DNA from: Ottelia alismoides
Lineage: Eukaryota; Streptophyta; Magnoliopsida; Alismatales; Hydrocharitaceae
NCBI GenBank assembly: GCA_037367405.1
Contig: JAZKJV010009336.1
Location: forward strand, 62,001 to 126,000
Direction: 5' to 3'
DNA: 64,000 nucleotides
The translations under genes were made by a program, and so were the position numbers. The notes below the pieces were generated by a model. The model made no database searches. It had not been told where the DNA came from and saw nothing but the letters and a program-made list of their open reading frames with translations. Of the stretch, positions 35,101-43,403 are shown piece after piece (within the stretch, counting starts at the first letter, position 1; the number at the start of each line of letters is the position of its first letter).

Positions 35101-38100
35101 CACAAGATGAGCATTGTGAGAATGCAAGAGTACAAAATTCAAATGCATTGTCAGTTCGCACATAATTGACTATAGAGGAAAATATAATATTCTTATCTTC
35201 ATTGATAAAAATTTTATCACAATACTAGCCTCAGGTTTATTCTTTAATAAGAAAACCCATGACAAAGGAGAGAAGTCATCTACAACTACTAGATAAAATC
35301 GATCCCTGGTGATCAAGTATAAGACTTGGGCCCCAAATGCCTACATAAATCAACTCAAAATCGGAGTTACTACTCCAACCATGACAACTAGGAAAAGCAG
35401 ACCGGTGATGCTTTCCTAGCTAACACGCCTCACATTGGAAGAATAAACGAGGTGAGATCTGAGGAAGAACGTGACACATCTTCTAGAGAGGGAGGTGACC
35501 AAAGCCATGTGCCACATATGGAGAGACCGATCTCGTAGGATGAGAAAATAGACCATCATATGGAGTACAGATCGGTCGATAGAGGTTGCCCTGTTCACGG
35601 CCATAACCAATCACCTTACTCGTAAGAATGTCCTGAAATACAAGGGAAGGTGGATAAAAAATAGCACGACAATGTAAGTCTTTCGTAATCTGACTAATCG
35701 ATAATAGATTCATAAAAAATTCATGAGCATGCAACACATTCTGTAGACGTATTGAAGGCATCAATCCGATCTCCCCCTGCCCTGCAATTGGAGAATGAGT
35801 CCCATCGGCTATGACAACTGATCTACAAGAGGGAACCTGCCTGTATCCAGCAAACTGACTCCTATCTCCACACATGTGATGGGACACCCCAGAATCCGTA
35901 ACCCATTATGTCGGTATTGTGACAATCGGCAAGCGTAGATACTACCTGAGGTACTGGCAAAAGCAAAGTCTGTAACATCTGAATGGCCTCCCGAAGCAGG
36001 CAAGGAAGTATGAGAACCGACATGGGGCATAATCTCCCGTAATTGAGTTACAAAATCATCAAACCTCTGATCAGATGTAGAGCAGCAGGGGGCTCAGCCT
36101 GCCCGGCTACACGAGCAGATGCGGGAAAACCATAATTGGAGTAGCATGGGCATGGCTGACGGATATGACCTCCTCTGCCGCAAGGTCCGCGACCATGATT
36201 GAGAAGATTCTCCCCTACTGTGGGAGGTGGCCATCACAGAAGAGGCCTGGCTATAGAGATAGGCGAAGTGACAATGATCCCGCTGAGTCTGCGGTAAGCC
36301 TCCTTCATGGGAGGATTAGCATCTGTAAGAATTTGCGATCGAGCAGCATCATACTTTGGATCAAGTGTTGCAAGAAACATCAACCATGATGGTTTCCTAT
36401 ATGCCTTCTGTTGCTCAGGGGTAGCAGCTAGAGGCATAAAACTGTAGAGCTTCTCGGACATGCCATAGAGAGACGTATATAAAGAATGAAGAGGGCATCC
36501 ATTCTGCTTGATTGTGAAAATATCATGCTGTAGTGTAGGATCTTCATCTCATTCCTTGCTTAGGAATATGTGGCTGCAAGGATGTCCCACATCACCTTAG
36601 TGGTGGGTTGATGTAAAACATCATTGGTGATCTCTATCGTCAATGATCCCGCTGAGTCTGCGGTAAGCCTCCTTCATGGGAGGATTAGCATCTGTAAGAA
36701 TTTGCGATCGAGCAGCATCATACTTTGGATCAAGTGTTGCAAGAAACATCAACCATGGTGGTTTCCTGTATGCCTTCTGTTGCTCAGGGGTAGCAGCTAG
36801 AGGCATAAAACTGTAGAGCTTCTCGGACATGCCATAGAGAGACGTATATAAAGAATGAAGAGGGCATCCATTCTTCTTGATTGTGAAAATATCATGCTGT
36901 AGTGTAGGATCTTCATCTCATTCCTTTCTTAGGAATATGTGACTGCAAGGGTGTCCCACATCACCTTAGTGGTGGGTTGATGTAAAACATCATTGGTGAT
37001 CTCTATCGTCAATGTATCAGACAACCAAACACGTGCATAAGCATCATCCTTCTCCCATGAGGTGTTCATCCCAGTTTTCTTAGTTGGCTCTTCCTCGGTA
37101 AGGATGTATTTCTTACTGGTAGACTGCATGAGGCTCATGAATTGCATGACCCATAGCTCATAATTTATCCCATTCATCTTTACTATTGGCACTGGACCTC
37201 GGAAGGCCTCTATGGTAGGGATGTTGACATTGTTTTTTGACATATTTGCCGGAATGGGAAAAAAATAAGGTTTGTAGACCAAAAGAAGATTCATCTACAC
37301 AGACATACGGGGAAGTGATTGCACGTGTAGACCCAGGAAGCAACCATTCCCATAACGACCGCCGTTACAAAACAGAGTCACAAGCATCAGGTGGTGACGG
37401 AACCCGCAGGGAGCGGTGGTGTAAAAGCCGCAGCAGGTGGCGTCGAGGACCACAGGCAGCGAGTGCGGGTGCTGTGGCTGCCGCAGGGGGGCGGTAGCGG
37501 CGATCCGGAGGCGGCGACGACGGCTGCCTCTTAGCGGCCCGCCAAAAGGAGATGGGTTGCGGGGGGTTAGGGTTTTTCTTTGGGTACGGGAGCTCCAGTT
37601 TAGGCCTGTGTCGCTCTGATACCATGTTGGGAAAAAGATTCAATTCTTTATTCCAAAGAACTCTATGGCTCTCTTATATAGAGGAGAGTACCATGGGTAA
37701 ATTACGTAATATGGAAGAAGTATAAAATGTGAAAACGGTACGCATAATTAATAATATCTCTGCAGTATCTTGTCATCGTCCTTGTTGCAACGGAAGCATC
37801 TGATGAACATGCCTTGGGACGAATGTGCTGTCCTGTTCTTTGTGTTCATCTTAAAATAATAATCTGACCATTCATGGCTGTTGTCACTTCTTGACCTTTG
37901 TTTCCAATCGTTCATCAATAGTGAAGCAACCATCTCACCCAAGGTGTAATGCCCCTTTTGTCACGGATTTAGCAATCGAGCCTCTATATCTAATGTGGCC
38001 GTTCATGAGGTATGGTTGGATGTCCTCTTAGGCGTCTCTGTCTCACCATCACTCAAACAATCCTTCTAGGGGGGTTTCAATAGATGTAGCTTGACTGTGA

Positions 38101-39976
38101 CTGCAGTTTGGGAAGTAATGAGACGGGAAGCATGCACAAAAAACTATGCATGATCTAATGACATCCAGTCAATTGATTCCCTTGCTACGAAAAAATGCAC
38201 AAGAAACAAAGCATGATTTACTCCTATTCCCTTGATCTCACCACATCTTCTTGCCCTTCCTCTCTCGATTGGTTCTCTTCTTTTTTATCAATAGTGTCAA
38301 AGCCAAAGTTACTTGGGATGTTCACATGGAGTGCATGTTAAATTCAGTAGGATTGTCTCGAATCCATGCATTTTTGATATCCATGGAAACAACCAAGGTT
38401 GACTGTTCTTCACTAGAGTACATGCTTTTTCTACATGCTCTCCATCAACCGCCTTTTGACTTAACTTTCAAGGCTGGTGGCATGGTAGGATCTCCACCTC
38501 CCTATTGTCCTCAGAATGTTTCCTCTGCAGACAAATTATCATTTGACAAATTCTCTCTTTATTTGGTTTCAGTTATTTCTTTTTTACTTTTTATCTGTGT
38601 CCATTTGGTTTTGAGCACTGAGCATAAATGCAATTTTAAAGATGCTATAAAGTCATCTTAAGAACTGTTGTCGACCTATTGGTGACCATATTATGATGAC
38701 AAATAAAAAAAATAAAATTTAATATTTTTTTGTTTGTAGGTCCAAAAGGCAGTTACTAGTTTGCGTGAGAGTGCTGCTGAGAGAACACAGAGATTACGAA
38801 AAGAAATGAGCTCTGGCCAAACTTTCACTTCTTCAGTCCGGAAACAATGGTCAGCCCACATGGAGGAAACAGAGGTGCATTACAACGAGAACACTGCATC
38901 TGTAGAGAGTGGGAGAATTGGCATGGAAGGAGGACTTAAACAGTGGTAAGAGTGATCAATCAGTTGACATGTAGTTTCAGGGGATATCTGGATTTACTCT
39001 ATGATTTTTTTAATCTTCTTTTTTCTCTAGCATGGAGAAAACGAGGATGAGCTCGAAACAGTGGCAAAATGCTCAAGCCTCTCTTCTCAGCCTTGAGAAG
39101 AATAATGCCAGTTCTGTAGATTCTATTCTCAGGTAATGAAAATAAAATATATATACAATTTTTATAAACTAACGGTTTCTTTGCATTATGCATGATATAT
39201 TTAACCATACACGTATTTTAATTTCTCACCATCATTGGTTCACATTTATCTAGGAGCGGAATAGATATGAAACAAGTGCTTAGAGGAAGATTGTCTTCTG
39301 CAGCTTCAACTTTCTTAGAGGATGCCGAAGTTGCTAATCAAGATCTCCTTTCATCCATTGACCGTAAGATTTTAATGATTCCGTGTCTATTTCTTATTGT
39401 TTTTATGTCAATGCCTGAATAAAAAATATTCTGCTTCAGATACCTTGCAACTCGATCACGAGGCTTGTGTAAACATGAATTCGATGATTTCTCCTTGCTG
39501 TGGGGAACTGAGGGAGTTGAAGAGTGGACATTACCACAAGATTGTGGAAATTACTGGAAATTCAGAGAAATGTTTGGATCAAGAATACATGGTAGATCTT
39601 TTCTTTCTTCTGAAATATGTATATAGCAGGCAATATATTTGTCTGCCATCTTTGAAAAATACTATCTATATCTACTCTGTACTGTGCTTCACATCCTTAA
39701 AGGATATGGACCGTATATTAAACCAACTGCTCATAATACCTCTAGGTCGATGAACCATCCTGTTCGACACCGAAGATTAGAGTGATCAATCTACCAAGTG
39801 AGGCATCCATTGAGGAGTTGAGGACTCCAGCTTTTGATGAGCTACTGAAGTTATTCTGGGAGGCGAAGTCTGTCACCAAGTTAGCAAATGGAGATGCCAA
39901 ACATCTGGTTGGGGCATATGACTCTTATACCCCAATTTGTAGAGACACCAGAATGCCTCTCTCAACAATAAACTGA
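9944..39976 (+). CDS. KIN5: Kinesin-5 (BimC/KRP125-type) motor protein, 22 coding exons
   Basis: A plus-end-directed mitotic kinesin that, as a homotetramer, cross-links and slides antiparallel spindle and phragmoplast microtubules. Coding exons: 9944-10086, 10190-10319, 10444-10602, 10693-11166, 11310-11407, 11492-11648, 11764-11833, 12034-12110, 12221-12274, 12384-12464, 12559-12670, 12986-13072, 13175-13350, 13425-13586, 13673-13780, 13872-14030, 14112-14195, 38740-38945, 39031-39132, 39254-39363, 39440-39591, 39746-39976. All introns are GT-AG, phases agree throughout and no internal stop was found. The total is 3,132 nt, 1,043 residues. The start at 9944 is chosen because [12 protein letters not shown] matches the usual N-terminus of this family; no earlier in-frame ATG lies in that exon. 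Intron 17 is 24.5 kb of nested transposons. Confidence 0.93.
14659..14780 (+). repeat. Copia A 5' LTR
   Basis: Contains cttatgtgatttatccatag, a ctatataagag TATA-type box and cttttcccaa, all repeated in the 3' LTR at 29456-29593. The 5' border is approximate; an alternative TGTAG start lies at about 14622. Confidence 0.65.
14783..14793 (+). other. Copia A primer-binding site (tRNA-iMet)
   Basis: TGGTATCAGAG matches the complement of the plant initiator tRNA-Met 3' end and sits directly after the LTR. Confidence 0.85.
15140..16110 (+). pseudogene. Copia A gag remnant
   Basis: Frames encode [21 protein letters not shown] and then [28 protein letters not shown] and [13 protein letters not shown], the same protein seen in copias B and C (UBN2/gag-like). 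It has several stops and frame changes. Confidence 0.7.
16737..17047. mobile_element. Tourist-like MITE inside copia A integrase
   Basis: Imperfect inverted ends (GAGCCTGTTTGGTTGC; ATACAGGCCC) flanked by TTA at 16734-16736 and 17048-17050. Removing the insert with one TTA restores the copia sequence (compare 26195-26240 in copia B). Confidence 0.8.
17216..17976 (+). repeat. 382-bp head-to-tail duplication in copia A integrase
   Basis: 17216-17597 is repeated at 17598-17976 with few substitutions and one 3-nt gap (gttgttgtcac versus gttgtcac). Both copies carry the [11 protein letters not shown] segment. Confidence 0.9.
18510..19011 (+). pseudogene. Copia A reverse transcriptase, N-terminal part
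   Basis: Encodes [14 protein letters not shown], then [38 protein letters not shown] and [17 protein letters not shown], up to [10 protein letters not shown]. The catalytic YVDD half is missing because of an old internal deletion. Confidence 0.8.
19012..19016 (+). other. Target-site duplication of copia B (left copy)
   Basis: AGAAC at 19012-19016 equals AGAAC at 29192-29196, immediately outside the two LTRs of copia B. Confidence 0.9.
19017..19154 (+). repeat. Copia B 5' LTR
   Basis: 138 bp, matching 29048-29191. The initial TG has changed to TA here and to CG in the 3' copy. Contains tcctatataagag. Confidence 0.85.
19155..19166 (+). other. Copia B primer-binding site, mutated
   Basis: tgttatcggaac corresponds to TGGTATCAGAGC with several substitutions, directly next to the LTR. 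Confidence 0.7.
19744..20706 (+). pseudogene. Copia B gag remnant
   Basis: Encodes a [18 protein letters not shown] start with a stop, then [25 protein letters not shown] and [12 protein letters not shown] zinc-knuckle-like [18 protein letters not shown] has lost its first Cys. Several stops are present. Confidence 0.75.
20190..21243 (+). repeat. About 550-bp tandem duplication of copia B gag, including the hAT left end
   Basis: The sequence from gttgaagtcttcatggccgg at 20201 recurs at 20751, offset 550. Each copy ends with the hAT left terminus (20715; about 21243). The duplication therefore happened after the hAT insertion. The second copy has lost tgcatatat beside the terminus. Confidence 0.88.
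21880..24180 (-). pseudogene. hAT transposase (DUF659 / RNase H-like), broken
   Basis: Read on the minus strand from about 24180: a GRKGQSGGD start region, then [20 protein letters not shown], then the DUF659 segment [36 protein letters not shown] and [16 protein letters not shown] (residues typical of the hAT catalytic core). There follow [14 protein letters not shown] and [26 protein letters not shown], and a C-terminal acidic segment ([22 protein letters not shown]). Frame changes near 23100, 22780 and 22270 could be mutations or introns. The BED finger is not clearly visible. I infer a catalytically dead or poorly active copy. Confidence 0.8.
24621..24643. promoter_or_regulatory. Perfect G-box palindrome near the hAT transposase 5' end
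   Basis: GGTCACGTGC, three bases, then GCACGTGACC. The two CACGTG cores form a 10-bp inverted repeat upstream of the minus-strand transposase, a plausible bZIP/bHLH site. The function is inferred. Confidence 0.5.
24664..24841. repeat. hAT subterminal GAGGCG/CGCCTC cluster (right end)
   Basis: Dense direct and inverted copies of gaggcg and cgcctc, some joined as gaggcgtacgcctc. A matching, sparser cluster follows the left end at 21262-21340. Such clusters are usually transposase-binding sites in hAT elements. Confidence 0.75.
25009..25225. mobile_element. 217-bp hAT MITE in copia B gag copy 3
   Basis: Ends CAAGGCCTTAAAA and TTTAAGGCCATG; perfect 8-bp target duplication gcttatag at 25001-25008 and 25226-25233. 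The body is made of inverted ttcggtcgaaattcg motifs. Confidence 0.9.
25234..26870 (+). pseudogene. Copia B gag copy 3, protease and integrase
   Basis: A third copy of the gag end ([11 protein letters not shown]..., [22 protein letters not shown]) leads into the protease region [20 protein letters not shown] (usual DSGAS altered). Pre-integrase follows ([32 protein letters not shown]), then integrase pieces ([34 protein letters not shown]). Stops and shifts lie at about 25780, 26239 and 26420. Confidence 0.78.
27387..29039 (+). pseudogene. Copia B reverse transcriptase and RNase H
   Basis: RT begins [19 protein letters not shown] and includes [26 protein letters not shown] and [11 protein letters not shown]. 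After a stop at about 27877 comes an open run with [16 protein letters not shown], the catalytic [10 protein letters not shown] and [19 protein letters not shown]. RNase H follows ([53 protein letters not shown]). A 47-bp duplication and stops at 28482 and 28735 break the end. Confidence 0.85.
28501..28594 (+). repeat. 47-bp tandem duplication in copia B RNase H
   Basis: tactctttcagttacatcat plus the following 27 nt occurs twice, about 47 bp apart, separated by ggtaca. Confidence 0.85.
29048..29191 (+). repeat. Copia B 3' LTR
   Basis: 144 bp, matching the 5' LTR; preceded by the purine-rich gagggagag and followed by target duplication AGAAC at 29192-29196. Confidence 0.85.
29197..29455 (+). 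pseudogene. Copia A RNase H end and polypurine tract
   Basis: Continues copia A after copia B: TKHIEV, then [28 protein letters not shown], as in intact copia C-termini. A 49-bp segment (about 29342-29390) is repeated directly after itself. The tract tcgagggggag precedes the LTR. Confidence 0.8.
29456..29593 (+). repeat. Copia A 3' LTR
   Basis: TGTAGAGACATG...CCTAACA, with tatcttatgtaagttacccat and a tataagatag box shared with 14659-14780. Confidence 0.8.
29594..30125. other. Probable ancestral intron sequence
   Basis: A/T-rich, with catatctgaataatt-type repeats also seen at about 14550 and 14640 on the other side of copia A, consistent with the two halves of the intron before insertion. 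No gene. Confidence 0.45.
30134..30527. mobile_element. 394-bp hAT MITE (TTGCAAAAATC type)
   Basis: Ends CAAGGTTGCAAAAATC and GGATTTTTACAATAATG; perfect 8-bp target duplication atgtaata at 30126-30133 and 30528-30535. Subterminal copies of gtcgg/ccgac and gactagtcgg. Confidence 0.9.
30536..31985. other. Unresolved intron DNA, partly an older retroelement
   Basis: 30536-31140 is A/T-rich with repeated ggtataaataag/atattggcaatat motifs. From about 31140 to 31985 base composition is more even. The last part appears to continue, on the minus strand, the gag relic found at 37770 on the other side of copia C. No intact frame. Confidence 0.4.
31991..32134 (-). repeat. Copia C 3' LTR
   Basis: 144 bp. 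On the minus strand it is preceded by the purine tract tttagagggaa. Confidence 0.9.
32150..33290 (-). pseudogene. Copia C RNase H and RT end
   Basis: Minus-strand pieces [64 protein letters not shown] and [12 protein letters not shown]. Split by the hAT MITE at 32585-33015. Confidence 0.8.
32585..33015. mobile_element. 431-bp hAT MITE in copia C
   Basis: Ends CGGTGTTGCAATAG and CTGCAACACTG; perfect 8-bp target duplication cttaggac at 32577-32584 and 33016-33023. The body has inverted ggccgactat/atagtcgg motifs. Confidence 0.92.
33515..33710. mobile_element. 196-bp hAT MITE in copia C
   Basis: Ends CATGGTTCAAATTTCG and AAATTTAAAACCTTG; perfect 8-bp target duplication cctgtaac at 33507-33514 and 33711-33718. 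The body of cgaaattt motifs resembles 25009-25225. Confidence 0.92.
33719..34480 (-). pseudogene. Copia C reverse transcriptase
   Basis: [20 protein letters not shown], then SCKCVL (usual CKWVF altered), [21 protein letters not shown] and the [12 protein letters not shown] region. Several frame changes. The YVDD segment near 33740 is cut by the MITE. Confidence 0.75.
34700..36030 (-). pseudogene. Copia C protease and integrase
   Basis: [15 protein letters not shown] (protease flank), then [39 protein letters not shown] (pre-integrase). At the integrase end come MNRMPSSVL..., and [23 protein letters not shown] linking to RT. Confidence 0.75.
36210..37250 (-). pseudogene. Copia C gag
   Basis: Starts [22 protein letters not shown] at about 37240, then [15 protein letters not shown] and [40 protein letters not shown] and [13 protein letters not shown] occur twice because of the internal duplication. 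Retains most of the copia gag order. Confidence 0.8.
36272..37009 (-). repeat. 369-bp tandem duplication in copia C gag
   Basis: 36272-36640 is repeated at 36641-37009 with only a few substitutions; both copies end gatctctatcgt. Confidence 0.92.
37613..37624 (-). other. Copia C primer-binding site (tRNA-iMet)
   Basis: gctctgatacca on the plus strand is the complement of TGGTATCAGAGC and abuts the 5' LTR at 37625. Confidence 0.92.
37625..37764 (-). repeat. Copia C 5' LTR
   Basis: 140 bp, with the ctctcttatatagaggagag box shared with the 3' copy. Confidence 0.9.
37770..38000 (-). pseudogene. Older retroelement gag relic split by copia C
   Basis: The minus strand encodes [16 protein letters not shown] and then [14 protein letters not shown] up to the copia C target duplication. 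Across the insertion the frame continues (…IPIC…) at 31985, giving a CX2CX4DX4C version of the retroviral-type zinc knuckle with the His replaced by Asp. This indicates a copia-like gag that predates copia C. Confidence 0.5.
38001..38739 (+). other. 3' end of intron 17, no recognised gene
   Basis: Holds an open frame of 136 codons (38251-38661) with hydrophobic stretches but no domain that I recognise; its composition is that of unselected DNA. The acceptor tgtttgtag closes the intron. Confidence 0.45.
38740..39976 (+). CDS. KIN5: Kinesin-5 exons 18-22: C-terminal stalk and tail
   Basis: Resumes in phase after intron 17 with [16 protein letters not shown] and continues through [13 protein letters not shown] and [10 protein letters not shown]. 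The tail reads [14 protein letters not shown], then [14 protein letters not shown], and ends PLSTIN, the characteristic C-terminus of plant KRP125-type kinesins (PL.. IN). The usual tail motif is STPRKR; here it is STPKIR, so the CDK-type S/T-P-x-K/R site at T975 is weakened. Exon lengths and phases (206, 102, 110, 152, 231 nt) are regular. The stop TGA is at 39974-39976. Confidence 0.92.
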
Positions 39977-41390
39977 GCATCTGGGAGGAAAGGATGCTGT
40001 TATCGCATCCGAAGAGCACATGTACAGATTAGAGGATCGGTATGTAGACATGCATTTTTATTCATTGTAATTCATTACTAATTTGTTGGAAAGTGAGTCA
40101 GCATGCATTAGAATTTACAGGGAAAAAGTATGCAGTTTGGGCGTGTTTATATAATAGGCGTGAATCCATTTTGCTCCCGTTGGATATAACTGTATTGTGC
40201 ATCGAGTTGATAGTAATTTATTATAATGCCATTTATATTGCCTTAATGTGAGAAAGAGGGTCTTACTGTGACTTGACAGATACTAATGTATATCTACAAG
40301 TTCAGACAGACAATTCACCTTGATCATTATAGGGTTTCCATTGCATCACTACACCATGTCTTCTTCATACCGGCTGCTGCCACTTGCCAGACACGTCCCA
40401 TTATTTTCGGCCACTTCGCTTGAGTTACGCAGCTTCGGCCCATTTGGCAGGCCGCCTCCATTTTGCTTTCCTGGAGTCAGAAATGATGGGAAATGATGAT
40501 GTTGAATCATCCTGATCATTGTCAATGCCTTTTTATTACAGTATCATGTTTTTTTGCGGTAAATGTTGGAAGTTAGATAGTAATTATTATTACACCTTTC
40601 TTATAGATGCGCATATATGGGTTCACATCGACAGGATCAGTGGATAGGTAATGCTTGTGATACTGGTGTATCTACTTATTTAGTGAGTGCAGCAATAGCA
40701 GCAATTTTTACTCCATTGGGGAACAATGCTGAAGGAGAAATAGCAGCAATTTACTCCATTGCCATCATAGCATTACCCTTATTGTTTATGATATTATCTT
40801 CTCAGTTACTGCAGTAACATCAGCATCAGGGAGGGATTGACAAGCTGTTGGTTTCGCCTCTATTCGGCAGCGGAAGGACTGCTCTGCATGCATGGAATGG
40901 TATGGTAGTGATTTCTGGGTTTCGTAGCCGGTATGTGACTAGTTCAACCTCCCAAGGTATGTGCATCTTGTAAAACATTCAGTAACCTCAACGAAAGTGG
41001 CACTTTTTAGAGATTAGTAGCACTCAATGCACCTGAGTTTTCAACATGATTCCAACAGCTTGTGGTAGGGGTCATATTAGCCAATCCATATTTGCCTTGG
41101 TTGTGGTTGTGTAATATGCGTGTACTGAATGGAGTTCTATTTCCATTCCAAAATAAGGGAGAAGAAGAATCCCTTCGAATGGTAGCCCCACACCGTAAGC
41201 CGATTGATCCCTTCTCCCGCACCGCTCCGCAGCTTCAACAGCCCTTGTGAGCGCCTATGCGATATGTTGGTATGAATGCCTGCAATCTGATTAAAATCCA
41301 TCATAGACCTGTTTAGGAGAGCTCCATGTAAAGGATTTCGTATGTGTTGGTGCACTCCCTTTTTTTATAGTGGATGCGTCTTTACATGTG
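39977..41390 (+). other. Kinesin 3' UTR and downstream DNA
   Basis: The 3' UTR starts after TGA at 39976. A donor-like cg|gtatgt at 40040 and acceptor-like ttcttatag ending at about 40607 could form a 3'-UTR intron, but this is unproven. No second gene was recognised; a 66-codon frame at 40617-40817 is not convincing. Confidence 0.4.
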
Positions 41391-42637
41391 ATATCAAGAA
41401 AGTCTCACCACCAAAACTAGGGATGTGCATGGTTTGCGGATCAGATTGGCACTTGACCTGACCTGTATGGGTCGACCATACATTCATGGTTATCAAACCA
41501 AGTGATCTGGATTGGGTATCCGATCAGATATAGCCCATTACATATGGAGCTTCGATCTCATTATCACATATGGAGCTTCGACCTCATTATCATTGGATAC
41601 CCATGGATCGATCTGATAACTTGACCCGTGTCCTTTCCTCTTACCCCTCTAACAAATGTGTGCGGTATCCCACTGTTCGTAAACTGAGCATGATCCATGG
41701 AATGGCGTGTCTATGCTTCTTGACATATCAACATGAAGCCAAAATCAACGTGAAATCGAAATCGGTATGAAGCTAAAATTGGCATATTGATATTAAGCCA
41801 AAATAGACATTGAAATGAATCCAAAATTGATGTATCGGCATAATGTCAATCGTCATGAAGCCGGAGTTGACATACCGCCAATAATATGATCCCAAACGGA
41901 GATGGAAAGGGAAGACAATGACTGCTGCATTGCTGCTGTCTACAGACACGAAGAGCACCAACCAAAGAATTAGGGGCTGCTCGAGAGCACAAGAAAATTG
42001 TGGTAAATATCTTTATTGCCCAGAAGAAAGGACTTTTACAACCATGCCCTTAAATGGGCTCGAAAAGAGGTAAGGGGGCACAATCTAACATTCTGACGAT
42101 TATGTATCTCTCTGGTTTTTTTTCTTCGAAATATTAGTTTGATCTGTATCCAGTATAAGAACTATGACATGGCAATATATCTCTGTATTGCAAGTAGCAG
42201 AAGTAGAACACGAATCAAATAAGCAGATATGCGATCATGGAAACAACTGAAACACAAGACGTACGAGGTTCGCTTGTAATCCGGCTACGTCCTCAATGAT
42301 GATGACGGATCCCTTTGTTGAAGGTAGAAGAACGATAGTACGCATATTAATCATAATAATATGGAGATTTATATAGCATCCGTCACTTTTTTGGCTATGG
42401 CGTCCAAAAATGTTGTGTTGTTTGCGCGTACGCGATAGATATGAAAGATTGTTGAAGTAAAAACAAAATAAACTTTTTGATGAATTTAGGTCGAATCATA
42501 TGAAACTAGATCATCCTTATTAATAAAGTAAAACATGAAAAAGTGGAAGAGGGCAAAGGAGCAAATAAGAAGAGAAATATTACATGTTCTATTAATTGAA
42601 AACAAAGTGTAATATAAAATAAATATCTATATCTATC
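41391..42637. other. Intergenic, no supported gene
   Basis: Includes one TAGGGATGTGCATGG motif at 41418 like a hAT left end without a partner, and a 26-bp direct repeat (catatggagcttcgayctc at about 41542 and 41568). Otherwise featureless. Confidence 0.4.
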
Positions 42638-42795
42638 TGAGGGCCGATCCTATGAGATGAGATTTCTGTGAAATGGTAAGATGGGAGATTCTGAGCCACT
42701 AGTTTCAGCCAGGAGAGAGAAAACAGGAGAGAGAAGGTTGAAATTAGTGGTCCAGAATCTCCCATCTCACCAAATCTCATCTCACAGGATCACCC
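42638..42795. mobile_element. Short foldback MITE
   Basis: Left gatcctatgagatgagattt faces right aaatctcatctcacaggatc, and agatgggagattctg faces cagaatctcccatct; about 65-bp arms with a 30-bp centre of gagagag repeats. Followed by a TA run at about 42808. Confidence 0.8.
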
Positions 42796-43010
42796 CTCTA
42801 TCTACATACATATATATATATATTGCAAATAAAAAGAAACTAAAAAAAGGAAAGGGAGATGGAGGATTTGAAGTTTCCACACGTGTTGACGTGGCACCAA
42901 TAGAGCGGGCAACTAGATGACATGGCAATTGGGATGCAACTGGATATGAATACGTCTCACACACACGCACACGCGCGCGCGCAGACAGACACACACACAC
43001 ATGTATATAT

Positions 43011-43385
43011 ATAGGAAAAATGTGTATGCCCTTAAGAAAAGCTAACTTAGCTCTCCGTCTCATTTTTCACATATTTTTTTAAATAAAAATCGTGTAAATT
43101 TATTATTAAATCTTTATATTATATCATTAAATTTAATACGAAACATAGACTCCTATAGCCTCCATCCAAACAGGGTCAATTTAAAAAATCCTGTGATCGT
43201 TAAAAAATATCTGTCTGGATGGAAGCTGTAGGAGTCTCTGTTTCACATGAAAGTTGAACGACATAACATAGGGATATAGTGATGAATATTCACGGAAGAA
43301 ATTCAAAAAAAAATAAAAATAGAGAAAATGGGGGTGGGGGGAACTAAGTTAGCTCCCTCCAAGGGCATCCCCATTTATCCCTATA
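43011..43385. mobile_element. Foldback element F1
   Basis: A near-complete palindrome between two TA runs: gaaaagctaacttagctc faces aactaagttagctccc, and the core cagagactcc-family signature is present in both arms. The left flank is a CA/CG/TA run (42960-43012) and the right flank TA (43382-43403). Confidence 0.85.
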
Positions 43386-43403
43386 TATATATATATATAT
43401 ATA

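Larger units (their letters stand above)
31991..37764 (-). mobile_element. Copia C: complete-ended Ty1/copia element on the minus strand
   Basis: LTRs 31991-32134 (3') and 37625-37764 (5') begin TGTTGGG and end TGCA/TACA, and are roughly nine-tenths identical. Perfect 5-bp target duplication gtatc at 31986-31990 and 37765-37769. The tRNA-iMet primer-binding site adjoins the 5' LTR. Domain order on the minus strand is gag, protease, integrase, RT, RNase H. It is interrupted by two hAT MITEs and by a 369-bp duplication in gag. All coding parts contain stops. Confidence 0.93.
14196..38739 (+). other. Kinesin intron 17, expanded to 24.5 kb by nested transposons
   Basis: Donor gtatgt after ...AAGAAGTTG and acceptor tgtttgtag before GTCCAAAAG; both are strong and the flanking codons join in frame to a continuous family-typical protein. 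Nearly all of the interior is retroelement and hAT sequence on both strands. Only short intervals (14196-14658, 29594-30133, 30536-31140 and about 38250-38739) could be ancestral intron. Confidence 0.9.

Noticed and set aside
38251..38661. 136-codon frame before kinesin exon 18
   Set aside because: It lies in the intron, no homologue recognised, and the composition is not clearly coding.
40617..40817. 66-codon hydrophobic frame downstream of kinesin
   Set aside because: No start context, no domain recognised, and partly made of repeated agcagcaat/attactcc words; probably 3'-UTR or intergenic.
41418..41980. Possible hAT element starting TAGGGATGTGCATGG
   Set aside because: No matching right end or 8-bp target duplication found.
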